Source: Dasypus novemcinctus (Eukaryota; Chordata; Mammalia; Cingulata; Dasypodidae). Taken from it: a stretch of DNA of 64,000 bases. This document shows, one piece after another, positions 25,900-38,925 of the stretch. The DNA lies in assembly GCF_030445035.2 (NCBI RefSeq), contig NC_080702.1:11664029-11728028 (forward strand), written 5' to 3'. Positions within the stretch are counted from its first letter, which is position 1. Every line of letters begins with the position of its first letter. The notes under the pieces are model-generated. The model was not told where the DNA came from. It saw only the letters and a program-made list of their open reading frames with translations, and did no database searches. The position numbers were made by a program, and so were the translations under genes.

Positions 25900-28800
25900 A
25901 TAGACAAAATGAAAAATCCACACTAATCTCACCATACAGAGATAACTACTGTGTTTGTGTATGTCCTTCTATAAATTCTTTAATAAAATATTTGTATTTC
26001 CTTTCTAAGCTCTTTAAAAAACACCTGTCGATAGATTTAAATATGAATAATTATATTAATAGGAAAAAGAAATTGAAGGCATAAGTTATAAATAAAAAGG
26101 CATAATCACAAAAGACCTGGGATATTTTAAAAAGAATGAAGTTAGACTCCTGGAAAAAATAAATAAATAAATGCATCCTCAGAAGACAGATTTAGTACAT
26201 TTGAATATGTATGTGATGAAATTACCCAGGAATGAATACAGTTAAATAGAAGACAAGGAAGAAAAGTTAACAGACCTTGAAGATAGAAGGGGAAGGTCTA
26301 ACAAATTAATTAGAGCATCTGAAGAAAAGAATCCAGAGAACAGAAAAACCTGATATCAAAGATTACTACTGAGAATTTCCCATAACTGATTAAAGATAAG
26401 GGTCCTTGACTAGGGAACATATTTAATAAAATATAGAAAAAAATAAAGTAAAATGTACACCTAACCACATTGAAATTAAACTGTTGAGTAAAAAGGCAAA
26501 GAACAGTTTGTAAAAATAGTCAAAGAGAAAGAAACAGACTAATTTTCTTGAAAAAGAAATTTTACCTTTGCTAATATTTTAGTAGCAATAATGGAGTCCA
26601 GAATATATGGGAATAAAATTAATGTGGTAAAAGAAAATTATTTATAATCACGATCCAGCTTAACTTTGATTCTGAAATAAGGAAAAAGTAAAAAAAAAAA
26701 AAAACAATTCTAAATCAAGAACAAAAGAGAGAAGATTTCCTCTAAGTAAGGATATACTTCATGGTAAAAGAAGTTAAATTCAGAAGGAAGAAATGTATTG
26801 CAAGAAGGAGTGGTGAGAAAGGAATGTACTGGATAGAGTGCTACATCTAAAGAAGGATTGACTATATCAGATAATAATAAAAATGATTTCTAGTTGGATG
26901 GGGCAGGGAGTAAAACTAAAATGCCAGAAATCAAATAACATATAAAAGCATTTTAATCTTTGTATTCTTAGGAGAAAAGGATATAAATTGCTTTAGAATT
27001 CATGTCAAATATGTATGTTATCGTTTTTTAAATTTTAGAATATTTTAAAATTGTAGAATTATAACTTCCAAGTCAGGGATGCAAAAATAAAATAAAAATG
27101 ATAAGGAAAGCTTATCCAATCCAATAGGATAAAGATAAATAGAATCATAGAATAAAAATTAATTTGCCCTAACAGTTCCAGATGAAATATACATATATCT
27201 TCTTCAATATATTATGTAGGGCATATTTGGGCCAAAATCCAGAGAAAGGCAAGAACCTACAGAAATAAGTAGAAGTTCACATTTGCATTTAAGGCATTGA
27301 TTGAACCCAGGAAACTTAAGCTTAGATTTTATGGACTCAGAAGTATATCAGAGAACAGAGACAAAGACCAGGACGCACTTCCAAGATGGGGAATATGACA
27401 GGACACTCATTTATAAGCCTGTGGCCCCTACAGGGCTACACATTTCAATGCAAGGTAGATCAGGAAAAAAGCTCTGCTCCCTTGTCTTCTCCTACCAACA
27501 GGGACCTGCAAGAAGACTGGCTATTTCAAGTTCTGTCACTATCAAGGGGGAAAGACCAACAATGTGAATGTACTTAGTACTACTGAACTGTACACTTGAA
27601 AGTGGTTAAAATGGGAAATTTTGAGTTGTGTATATGTCTCTACAAAAAAAGTTAAAAATTAAAAGTTTCTCTTTGAGAACTAATAACCACAAACAGCCTT
27701 CCCTTGAATAGTTCCTCAGATTTAATGGTCTCATTTTGGGGGTGCTACCAGTCATATAGCAGGACCTACTGGAAATATTCTCTGAAAGAACCCATGTTCA
27801 TTCCAGGCTGAAAAGTATTCACAGTGTTAAAATTCCAAGAAGTATGGGCTCATAGCAGACAATACAAGATTCAGGTGAAAACAATGTACTATGAATAACA
27901 ACCAACAGAAACAAGAGAGTAAAATCTGACCTATGAAGAATTCCAATATTAGAACTGTCAAACACAATATAAAACAAGTATTTTTTAATATATAAATATT
28001 TTTTAAAACATTGAGGTAAAGTATATTGACTAGGAATAATTGAAAAACAAATAGAATGTTCTAGGAATGAATATTTTTATAACTGAAATATAATATATGA
28101 TTATGATTTATAAATATATATGAAATAAAATATATAATTGAAGCAATAATAAGCTCAATAGGGTTAAAAGCAGTTTAGGTGCAGACATAATACAGCTGAA
28201 TAAATTAACAGCCTGAAATATAGAACTGGAAATTATCCAGAAATGAAGTTCCAAAAGAACAGAAAGATGGAAAATATTTTTAAAAGGAGTGTATTGAACA
28301 TGGAGGAGAGAATGAGGATGTTCAAATACAACTACTAGGGGCTTAAAATGAATAGCTGAAAATTATTAGATTGGAAAAAATGTTTTGATGAAATAATGAA
28401 GAAATGTCCAGAAATGATTAAAGGTAGTAACCCACAGAATCCAAATTCCCAAATTAATCCCAAACAGAATAGATGAAAATATACTATCAAGTTAAAAAAA
28501 ATGGTAGATCAAAAATACACAAGTGGTATCTCAAACAAGGAGTTAAAATGTTTAAAATAGTCTAAGGTCTAATGTCCTCATATTCTTCAAGAGGAGCATA
28601 AACAGTTATTAAATAACTTTAGAGTTGAAAAACTTAAAAACACTTGACTTTCTATGATAAACACTAAAATGTGATTACACGAATAAAAAAATGGAAAAAT
28701 CTAATAGTTAATGGAGAAAGAAGAAACATAGAAAGAGCAAGACAAATAGAAATCATGAAATAAAAATAGAAGTAATTATAAGATGTAGATGGATTAGGTG

Positions 28801-29235
28801 CACTTGTTAAATGTGAAAGATTACAAACTAGAATTAAGCAAATCCAGTTATATACTTTATGATGACATTTCAGACAAAATAGGCTAAAGAACAAAAAGTT
28901 TGAGGGGAGGTAGAGAGGATCTCTTCTTAATCAAAAGAGAAAATACTCTGGGAAGAAAACAAAAGCAATTCTGAAATATAATGCACATAATGATAGTCTC
29001 AAGAGTATATACTGCAAAACTTGAAAGAATTATCAAACAGAATAGATAAATTCACCTCCACAGTCAATTATTTTTACACAATCTTTCAGTAATTGTTAGA
29101 TCAAGCAGTCCAAAAAAAATCAGAAAGGATATAGAAAATTTGAATAATAGAATTGATGAACTTAAACTGACAGACATATATGGAATACTGCATCCAATAA
29201 CTGTAGATAAGATTTTGGTATAATCCAACCTTGGA
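25900..29235 (+). mobile_element. Ancient L1/HAL1-like remnants, A-rich
   Basis: A-rich sequence in which plus-strand order resembles a HAL1/L1 ORF1 region (GAGAATTTCCCATAACTGATTAAAGA near 26370 followed by ACCACATTGAAATTAAACTG and AGCAATAATGGAGTCCAGAA). A second, weaker block of similar order lies at about 28380-28620. At 27555-27660 an L1M-type 3' end is clear (ACTGAACTGTACACTTGAAA). Elsewhere nothing coding is visible. Boundaries between remnants cannot be placed by eye. Confidence 0.45.
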
Positions 29236-29543
29236 TTTAAGGATTCCTTTTTTTTATTTATTAAGAGTGTTTGGAAGAGCAATGTTCATAATTTGCCATA
29301 AAAATGCTAAAACAAACGAACATTTTTTTTCAGGCTCTCATGATCTAATGTTCTATAAGGAGTATTATTGGTTGCAAATTATTAGATTCCTATATCTGAT
29401 GTACCAATTAGATTTTTTAAAATGGGCCTCATTAGGTTAAAATCAAGGTGTCAATAGGGCTGTTATTTTCTGGAGGCTCTAGGGGAACATCCATTTCCTT
29501 GCTCTTTCCAGTTTCTATAGACTGCCCGCATTCCTTGGCTAGA
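29236..29543. other. Unassigned non-coding sequence
   Basis: About 300 bp with no recognised exon or repeat, immediately 5' of a solo LTR and its duplication. Confidence 0.3.
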
Positions 29544-29548
29544 GTCCC

Positions 29549-30183
29549 TGTAGCAGTTTGATATAGCTATGAATTCCAAAATTACATACTGGATTTTGTT
29601 TGTAAACTGGTCTGTACCTGGGCATGATTAAATTATGATTACTGCTTCTCTTGAGCCACATCAGTAAGGTGTTGGTAGGTGGGGACTCACAGATAAAAGA
29701 CATGGCAAAGGACAGAGTTGGGGATTTTCATGTTGGATTTTTAGGTGTTGGAATTTTGATGTTGGAAATTGGAGCTGGAGCCCAGGAAGTGTACACACAG
29801 GAGATGAACACAGAGGAAAAGAGACGGCTCCTGACACATGGCAGAAGCACTGGGCAGAGAGATGGAGCCATTTGTCTGATAGTCTACAGCTGGCCTTGTG
29901 GAGTGAGCACAGCAACTAAGTCCAGAGAGATATGCAGCCCCATGAAGAGAGGAACCCTCAGCCAGAGAGAAGCAAGTCCCATGAAGAGAGGAACCTAAGC
30001 CCAAACCGTGGCAGACGTGGGCAGCCATCTTACTCTAACACGTGGCAAAAGACTTTGGTAAGGGAAGTAATTTAAACTTTATGGCCTGGTAACTGTAAGC
30101 TTCTACCCCAAAATAAATACCCTTTATGAAAGCCAACCAATTTCTGGTATTTTGCATCAACACCCCTTTGGCTGACTAAAACA
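29549..30183 (+). repeat. Solo LTR, MaLR-like family, with TSD
   Basis: A complete 635-bp LTR, TGTAGCAGTTTGATATAG to GGCTGACTAAAACA, is flanked by a 5-bp duplication with one mismatch (GTCCC at 29544-29548, GTCCT at 30184-30188). AATAAA lies near 30112, followed by CCCTTTATGAAAGCC. This is the longest and cleanest member of the family in the window and lies opposite to the other three. A roughly 45-bp direct duplication occurs inside it (two CCCATGAAGAGAGGAACC units at about 29938 and 29978). Solo status implies LTR-LTR recombination. Confidence 0.82.
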
Positions 30184-30188
30184 GTCCT

Positions 30189-30671
30189 CTTCCAACTTCG
30201 AAAACCAGCTCTAACTGATTAACTCTTTCTCATATCCTAATACTCTCACACTGACCTTCTTGCTTCCCTCTTCCATCTTCAACAGCCCTTGCTACATCCA
30301 CTGTGTTCACCCAAATAACCTAGAATAATCTCCCTATCTTAAGGTTAATTAGCAGCCATATTTCTATTGGCTACTTTAATTCCTCTATATCATGTAATCT
30401 AATATATCCACAAATTCTAGGAATTGGAATATGGACATCTTTGGGAAGTCATTAATCAACTTACCACATATGGTATAAATATTTTTCAGCTTGAGTAGAT
30501 AAAGTTAATTTGCTTTACAAAGCTTTATATATTTTTACAACTTTATTTATAATGCTGTGTAATATAAACTTATGAATGTGTCATAATTTCTTGTGCATTC
30601 TGGTTATTTCATATTTTTGTGATTGTATGAAATAGTGAAATGTAACTCCTATGGTTAATCATAACACACTT
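30189..30671. other. Unassigned non-coding sequence
   Basis: No exon or repeat recognised between the solo LTR and the next SINE. Confidence 0.3.
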
Positions 30672-31041
30672 TTTTAAAATTCCCCTCCCTTATGGCTCTT
30701 TTTTTGCATACCGTCTCCTCTCTGTGTTCATTTGTTGGGCGTTCTTCTGTGTCTGTATTTATTTTTATTTATCCCCCCCTTGTGGCTCATTTGCTGTCTG
30801 CTCTCTGTGTCCTTTCACTGCACTCTTTTGTGCATTTTTGCTTTTCTCCCTTTTTGTTGCATCACCTTGCTGAGTTGGCTCTCTGCAGTGCTTGTGAGCT
30901 GGGTGGCACTCCACAGTGCCCAGGCTGGTGGCACTCTGCAGCATGCAGGTGAGCCTGCCTTCCACTGAGGCCCTGGGATGGGAACCCAGGACCTCCCATA
31001 TGGTAGATGGGAGCCCAGCTGATTGAGGCACAGCCAATTCC
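30672..31041 (-). mobile_element. DAS-related SINE, divergent subfamily
   Basis: An antisense element related to 21721-22112. The right end holds the complement of a tRNA-like head (ACCTCCCATATGGTAGATGG ... GATTGAGGCACAGCC). The left end is weakly T-rich and appears worn. A short possible duplication, ATCATAA, occurs on both sides. Confidence 0.72.
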
Positions 31042-33800
31042 CATATCATAATTTTTAGTATGAACATTTATAAAGTTTAAATATATGTGTGTATTTTCTA
31101 TACTATTCCATAATTTTTAAATGGAGATAAGGGAAGTTGATACCGTATCAGCTATAAGACAAAGATGCTGCCATCTGGTCACCTACATGATTCTAACCAC
31201 ATCTAAGCTATTGGTAAATATGAACCAACAACCAGCCTATCAATTCCAGCTCATAGTACCTGGCACAACTCTGATGTTGACCTGCAGCTCTAGGACATAT
31301 ATTCAAGTCTATGGAACTTGTGTAGAACCTATATGCTAGGGTGGAAAACTTTTTAAAAACTCTGAAGACTTAGGGTTCAGTGCTGGATTAACCATGTATT
31401 AAGTTATGCATTGTCTGACTGAGTTTACTCAATCTTTTTTCACCAGTAGTCAATGCAATCTCATATAATCATTAAAGAATTAAATCAGATAGCAGTCATG
31501 AAACTCTTGGAAATTATGCCAATAATAAAATGAAATTTTCCAGATTTATAAATTGGTAAAAACCACTGGCAGTTTTTTTTAAACTTTTTATCATAGTAAT
31601 ATATATACAACTCAAAGTTTCCCATTTTAACAATTTCAAGTACACAACTCAGTGGTATTAATTACATTCACAAACTCAAAAAGATAAATATTATATGAAC
31701 TCACTTATATGAAATACCTGGAAGACTTATTTAAGGTTTCATCAGTAAAACTTAATAATGTGATATAGGCAATCATAACTTATCAGTTATGTATAAAACA
31801 GAGATTAGTGAGTATATGGCAGCTGTTCAACACATTGAATGAAAATTAAGCCATTTTAAACATTAAATTCTGAAATTTGAAAGAGAATATATTTACATCA
31901 GAAATGAAACCAAAAAATCACATTTCACCATTTACTCCTCCTGCTCATGTGGTAAACATCACAAATTAATCATGGACACTCCTTTAAAGAGTAATGCAAG
32001 AAATATGAAAGGAATGATAGAAATATGATATGCTAGAAATATATACTTTGCAGCTCCAGAGTAATAATTGAATCAGGCAAGGATTATTGTGATCACCCAA
32101 ACATTACTGGGGAATACACTATTTATATCTTGCCACAGTATCATCCTACAGATTATTTTTTAGTTAGGAAAAAATCATAAACCAAAAATGGGCTTCAATG
32201 AAGTGGTCACCACTTTAACCAAATGATCATAGGTAGCATCATATATACTGAGACAATACGGTAGTGACAGCATGAAATTCAATATTTCTTATGAAGTATT
32301 CTTTTCAATAATTGCAACCCCAATCTAGGCAAACCTTCAGATTAATCTTTTGGTTTACTAAAAACACATGGCATAGAAAACAAGTTAATGACATGGCAGA
32401 ACAATAAGACCAATACAAGAAGGGGAATTTCTGAAAGACAACTGGCCAGGTCTTCTCATAATTCAATATCATTTTCAAAAATATAAAGGAAAAAGTGGGG
32501 GACTAGTCTGGATTAAATGAAACTAAAGAAGAAATTTTAATTTTGTCAGCATTTAGATAAGATTAGAGAATTAGAAAGTTATTGTTGGTTTTCTTAGGTG
32601 TGGGGAAATATTCTTATTTTAGAATATGCAAACTAAAGTATTTAAAGGTGAGGTGGTTTGATGTCTGCAATTTACTTGCAAATGGTTCACAGAGAGATGA
32701 ACAGATCAGTAGATAAAATAGATACAACCAAATGATAACAAGGATAAAGTTAGGAGGATAGACTTTAGAGTCAAACTGGGGTAGTGTCAAGTCCTAGATC
32801 CATCTCACTCTAGTTCTATGGTCTTGAGAATTTTTAAAAAGCTCTCCATGTATTCCATTTCCTCTCTGTGCAATGAGATTTATACTGGTATCTGTTTCAT
32901 AGGATTGCTGTTAGAATGAAATGAGCAAGTGCATACTAAAGCACTCAACTTCAGGCCTAGGACAATAATGTTAGCTAAAACAATAATTATCATTAATAGT
33001 TTAAAAAAACTCAATCTTTTAGTACCCTATGTGCTGTCCAACGTTCTACAGTATTAGTGATTTGATTAATCCGTGTCATCAACAGAATCCAAATGCAGTC
33101 TGTGGTAAAAGATAAATAAACTTGCATACCTTAAACTCTATTATCTAATATGGCAATGGGATCAGGACTCCCAATTTTAGTTGCAAGTTATCACAGTATT
33201 TATTGAAGTATAAATTCTCAAAGTTTTGTTAGAATATCATGCACTGATGATTCTGAAGGCACTCGGGATCTTGCCATATGAAGGTTATCACAAAAAAATG
33301 TGTATTACTTTATTGCTTCACATAAATGGTATAGATGGCATGGATTTCTAGCTGATAATAAAAGGTGGAGAGAGATAGAACTGGAGAGAAAAAGGAAGGG
33401 AGAGATACAGACCATGAAGATAGAATTATTTATTCTGTATGAAAAATAAGCAAAATGAGACTGCATCAAATTACACCTGGGAACACTGCAGAGAAGCACA
33501 TTAAGATTTTATAAGAAAACAAAGTCAAGAGAGTGGAAAACTGGATAGGCAAGTACACAGCTAATACCAACTCAAAAAAGGAAAGAAAAATATGTGATTT
33601 CAGGCAGTTTTGTTCCACATGATAGCAAAATCTTAACTTATCATCCACAAAAAGTGAGGAGAGTGTCAAAAAGCACAATCTTTCAGTCTCTAGTGCATGT
33701 TTGTTTTTTAATATTTCCTGTTCAGGACATTAATTGGAGGAAATTTTCTTCTTTATTAACATAGGAACATTTTACATGCTTCAAATCATTAAAACATATT
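31042..33800. other. Mostly unassigned; one old L1 3' fragment
   Basis: A single recognisable piece lies at about 31575-31700: a minus-strand L1M 3' end (plus strand CCCATTTTAACAATTTCAAG, ACAACTCAGTGGTATTAA). The rest shows no exon, RNA gene or repeat family that I can name. Confidence 0.4.
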
Positions 33801-33804
33801 TTGA

Positions 33805-34430
33805 GAGAAGCCGATGTGACTCAAGTGATAGGGCTTCTGCCTTACCATATGGGAGGACCTGGCTTCCATCCCTGGGGCCTCCTGGTGCAAACAAAGAGAA
33901 AGCATGCCTGCGTGGTGAGCCAGTGTCTGCACAGCAAGCTGAGTGCCCACACACGTTACCATGCACGTGCCTGCACAGCAAGCTGAGTGCATGCATGACA
34001 AGCCAAGTGCCTGCACGAGTATCTGTGTGGTGAGCCAGTGCCTGTGGGGCAAGTCAGTGCCCATGCGGTGAGCTGAGTGTCCACAAAATGAGCCAGTGCC
34101 CATGCAAGTGAGTCACGTAGCAAGATGATGATGCAACAAAAGAGAGATGAAGGGGAGGGTCAAGGTGAAGAGCAACAGAGACCAGGAACTGAGATGGTGC
34201 AGCTGACAGGGAGACTCAGGGAAACTCCCTCCACATCAGAGGTCCCCAGGATTGAATCCTAGAGAAGAAATGAGAAAAGATGACAAAAAGAGAAATAGAT
34301 ACAGAAGATCACACAGTGAATGGACAGGCAGCAAAAATAGCAGGGTGGGGTGGGGAGGGAGAGGGGGAGGAAAGGGGGAGGGGAGGAAGGGGGAGGGGAG
34401 GGAGGATAAAGAAATAAATCTTAAAAAATA
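33805..34430 (+). mobile_element. DAS-related SINE with internal minisatellite
   Basis: A sense tRNA-like head (GAGAAGCCGATGTGACTCAA, then B-box-like region near 33850-33875) and an AATAAATCTTAAAAAA tail follow the DAS plan. The element is about 625 bp, longer than the roughly 400 bp of the classic copies, because its middle (33915-34110) is a degenerate tandem array of about 20-bp units of the type GAGCCAGTGCCCATGCGGT. A purine-only G-rich tract (34345-34405) precedes the tail. Confidence 0.75.
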
Positions 34431-35978
34431 TATTTTAAATGTTCAAGTCACCAATTTTAATTTTAATTTTGGCCCTTAAAGTTAATATTTTAGTGAGTTA
34501 GTATTTAGAGTTTATATTTATCTTTCAGTTGGTGCCCTGATTTATGAAGCAAAAAAATGCAGAGGAGAAGGCCATAGAATGACAACGGATGCCCTGTGCA
34601 GGAAAGGGTGGTCTGGCAAGGCCACTCAGATTAGGTGGCTTTTGAGTTGTCATGTAGAACTGAATATAAACACATAAATGGATAAAAAGTAATGAAAAAT
34701 TGCTAACTTTAGTAACATAGGAATACCAAGGCAAGAAAACCTAGTAAATTTTCTAAATATTTTATTCTTCATCTAATGTTGGAAGAAATAGGAATTACCC
34801 ATGGAATATAGCACTTAGAAATGAAAGAGCATCTGGTTTTGTTCCATCAGTTATATCTGTCCATTCTTTTCATGCTTCCTGTCCTCACACCACCATATTC
34901 AAGATGTCTTTGTTTTTCTTGCCTCTCCTCTGTTTACCAATGCCTCCTGAAAACTGTTATTTTGAGTCTTCTGCCTATACTTGACTCTGTATATAAAGAA
35001 TAACTGGGATTATATTTGGATTGAATTTCAGAACTGCATCTTGAAGTTCATACAACTAATATCACCTTCTCATCCATGGAGAAATGATGCAGAAGTACAT
35101 TCAGTCACTGGTTCAATTTCTCAGAGACAGTAACAGAGCAGGAGCCCCTACTACTGCTTGTCAGTTCCTAAAACAGTAATCTTCCCACTCATATTAAACA
35201 TTTTCTACCTTAGTAATCTTCCTACTTCTATTAAATAAACTAATTCAGTATGTCTTACTTCCTGGTTGTTCCAAAAATACTGCCTTAATTCTCACCTCAG
35301 AGTTTTCCCCATAGAGGTGTCCCTTGCCTGGAGGACCTCTCCACCACCAGTGAAGTAATCAGTGGTCTAGTTGCAGCCCATCCTGCAGCCTTTCGTGACC
35401 CCTCTGCCATCACAGGTCTCTTTCTATGGCCAATCTGCCTTGATGCTTCCTGATGGGAAAGGTCTTTGAAAATTCCCCACTATCCTGCTTTGTTTTGAAT
35501 ATTACGTTCCCTGTGTGGCAGTGATGCTGACTACCCCCAATTCCAAAATTCTCAGTCTGCCTTGTTTTCACAATGATCTACTTACCTCTGGATTCTGAAA
35601 TTTTGCCTAGGACTTACATTGCAAGTTATAACCCAATTAAGCTTATTCCAATTCCCTATGCCTATTCACTCCCATTTTTAAGCCACAGTAATAATAGTCT
35701 GTATGATCAAAGAGTAAAGAGAGAGATATAGAAATGTATATATTGTCATTTGGGTTACATAAAATTTACCCATTCATTTCCAATGAAAAAATCCAATTTT
35801 TTATACCTATGACTCTACTTTTATTTTTAAAATTAATCTTTTATAGATTACATCAAACTTCAAAATGCTTCTCAGTATAAGAAATGATTCTGAAATAATC
35901 TCTGACACAGAAGGAGATTTCTGCTTTTATGTGTACAGATAGTGGAATATTAATTGCTAATAATTAAGTACAATCTGC
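34431..35978. other. Unassigned non-coding sequence
   Basis: No exon or repeat family is recognised. Composition is ordinary and open frames are short. Confidence 0.35.
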
Positions 35979-36221
35979 TTATGGCAATTTATTATTTTTT
36001 AATTCATTTTTTAAAAAATATTACACTCAAAAAATATGAAGTCCCATTCAACCCCACCGCCCCCACCCCCCACTCCCCCCACAGCAACACTCTCTCCCAT
36101 CATCATGACACATCCATTGCATTTGGTAAGTACATCTCTGGGAATGGCTGTACCTCATAGTTAATGGTCCACATCATAGCCCACACTCTCCCACATTCCA
36201 TCCAGTGGGACCTGGGGGAAT

Positions 36222-36509
36222 CTACAATGTCCCATAATTGTCCGTGAAGCACCACCCAGGACAACTCCAAGTCCCGAAAACGCCTCCACATCTCATTTCT
36301 TCCTCCCATTCCCCACACCCAGCAGCCACCATGGTCACCCTTCCAACACCAATGCCACATTTTCTCTGTGGACATTGGATTGGTTGTGTCCATTGCACAT
36401 CTATGTCAAGAGGGGGCTTAGATTCCACATGGATACTGGATGCAGTCCTGCTTTCAGTTGTAGGCACTCTAGGCTCCATGGTATGGTGGTTGACATTCTT
36501 CAACTCCAT
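36222..36509 (-). other. Open frame inside L1 3'UTR (copy 2)
   Basis: Same frame as in copies 1 and 3, open from an ATG at 36509 to a stop at 36222. It shares NHHTMEPRVPTTES and WTQPIQCPQ. It is more diverged than the other two and differs in length by one whole codon, so the length change keeps the frame. Confidence 0.3.
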
Positions 36510-38144
36510 GTTAGCTGAGTGGGGTAAGTCCAATAAATCAGAGTGTAGGAGCTGAAGTCTATTGAGGCTCAGGGCCTGGCTATCATATTGTCAGTCCAGA
36601 GATTCAAATCCCCTAAATATATCTTAAACCCCAACACCAACTACAATTCCAGTAAAGTAGCATGAAAGTCTTGTGAAAAGAGATCCCATCTGAGTCCAGT
36701 TCCATTATGCAGAAACACCAGCTCCAAAGAAGGGCCAACTGACATGGCAGTGAACCCCATCTGCCATGACCATAGAACCCGTGGGTCTCTTTAGCCCTCA
36801 AAAGAACCAATACCTGGGGTTGTATCTACTTTATCTGTCTCTAAGACTCTGCTCAGATGTGCAATCCTTCTGACAACCTCCAGACTCTTTCTTAGAGACT
36901 CATAGCCATATAAACTCATTTTTCTTTTCCATTTCCCCCTTACATTAGGTCGAACAGCATTTTAAAGTCATGTTATTATTTGTAGACAGGGATATTCTGC
37001 TGATCCGTGATGAACCTTTAATTCAAGCTCATTTTCTAGTTGCATCTTCAGCTGGTATTTGGTAGTGATCCCTCGGTGCCAGGGATGCTCATCCCTGGGT
37101 GTCATGTCCCACACTGGGGGAAATGCACTGCATCTACATGCTGAGTTTGGCTTCGAGACTGGCCACATTTGACTAACATGGAGGCTGTCAGGAGGAAACT
37201 CCCAGGCACATTGCTGCTTTAGACCTTGTTCTTATTTCAGGCATATAGGCTCACAAGCATAGTCATTAGTATCAGGAGCCCACTGTTGGACCCTCATTCC
37301 TTCCTGGTCCTTACCGTTGCACCTGGGGGACTGCTGCTGCTCCCCTAGGGACCATGACAGAGCACCCCCAGCCAGGAACCCAGTACCCCCCCAGCTGTTG
37401 TTTTTAATTGTTTCCACTATGAGTATATCCAAATATTACCATGCACCCTGGACATATGCCATGTATAACTCCCTGTCAACCATATATCACCTGTCAATAA
37501 CATCTCATACCCGTATTCCTCCGCTGCCATTGTTGAACCACTCTGTGATCCAAAACTTCCTGTAAATTGAAGCCCAATATAATGTCAGGTTCCCTTACTA
37601 GTAAAATGGAATATAGCGATGAGTTTAAAGGTTAGATCTAGACAGCAGAATATCCATGTCTACATAAAATACCATGACTTTAAAATGCTGTTTGACCTAA
37701 AGTAAGGGGGAAATGGAAAGGAGAAATGAGTTTATATGGCTACGAGTTTCTAAAAAAGAGTCTGGAGGCTGGCAGAAGGATTGCCCTCATGCACAACTGA
37801 GCAGAGTCAGAGAGACAGATAAAGCAGATACAACCCCCAGATATTGGTTCCTTTGAGGGCTAAAGAGACCCATGGGAGTTATGGTCATGGCCGATGGGGT
37901 TAACTACCAGGGCAGATGGCCCCTCTTTGGAAATGGTGTTTATGTGTGATGAATCTGGACTCAGATGGGATCTCCCTTCATAAGACTTTCATGCTAATGT
38001 GCTGGAGGTGCAGTTAATGTTGGGGTTTAAGATATATTTAGGGGATTTGAATCTCTGGACTGACAATGTGATAGCCAGGTCCTGAGCCTCAACAGACTCT
38101 AGCACCTACAATCTGATCTATTGGACTTACCACACTCAGCTAAG

Positions 38145-38435
38145 ATGGAGTTGAAGAAGGACAACCACCACACCATGGAGCCTAGAGTGATTACAACTGA
38201 AAATGGGAGGATTGCATCCAGCATCCATGTGGAATCTGAGCCTCCTCTTGACATAGAGGTGCAATGGACACAACCAATCCAATGTCCACATAGAGGAGGT
38301 GGCATTGGATTGGGAAAAGTGGACATGGTGGACGATGGGTATGGGGAACGGCAGGAAGAGATGAGAGGTGGAGGCGTCTTTGGGACATGGAGCTGCCCTG
38401 GATGGTGCTTCAGAGGTAATCACCGGATATTGTAA
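38145..38435 (+). other. Open frame inside L1 3'UTR (copy 3)
   Basis: Open from an ATG at 38145 for about 96 codons: MELKKDNHHTMEPRVITTEN, then SEPPLDIEVQWTQPIQCPHR and GVFGTWSCPGWCF. It is nearly identical to copy 1 at 4868-5158. No known domain. Confidence 0.3.
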
Positions 38436-38696
38436 ATCCTCAAAGGGCCCACTGGATGGAATGGAGGAGAGTGTGGGCCATGATGTGAACCATTGTCTAT
38501 GAGGTGCAGAGGTGCCCAAAGATGTACTTACCAAATCCAATGGATGTGTCATGATGATGGGAACGAGTGTTGTTGGTGGGGGGAGAGGGGGGGGGTGGGA
38601 GGGTGGGGTTGAATGGGACCTCACATATATATTTTTAATGTAATATTATTACAAAGTCAATAAAAAATAAAAAAATAAAAAAATAAAAAAAAAAGA

Positions 38697-38925
38697 GGAC
38701 AAGGCAGGAGTGCCTTGGGAGACTGAACACTACAGGCTCTGTGTGGATGGAAAAGACAAGGTCCTTTTCAAGTAGATACTGTTTACTCTGTGATGTGTGA
38801 CCCAGGATTCAGTACTGTATGTATCAGTTTACCATGAACTAAATGGGCATAAGACACATAATTTGTTGTTTAAAATGAATGTTTAATCTAAATACAGGAG
38901 AAGCCAATAAAATAACATTAGGCTC
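38697..38925 (+). other. Transduced non-L1 sequence
   Basis: Between the two poly(A) runs. It has no similarity to the other L1 3'UTR copies in the window and no open frame of note. It should be a copy of DNA that lay just downstream of the source L1 elsewhere in the genome, so it is a tag for that source element. Confidence 0.8.
38906..38911 (+). promoter_or_regulatory. Second poly(A) signal of the transduction
   Basis: AATAAA, 14 bp before the second A run starting at 38926. It is the downstream genomic signal used instead of the L1's own. Confidence 0.8.

Noticed and set aside
30189-35978. CRISPR-like regular repeats
   Set aside because: The only repeated array here (33915-34110) is a degenerate minisatellite in a SINE. 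The host is a mammal and no spacers or cas genes exist.
38136-38624. 162-codon minus-strand frame and similar frames at 4751-5167 and 36238-36555
   Set aside because: Antisense to the L1 3'UTR. The recurrence in each copy reflects shared repeat ancestry and low stop density rather than a gene.
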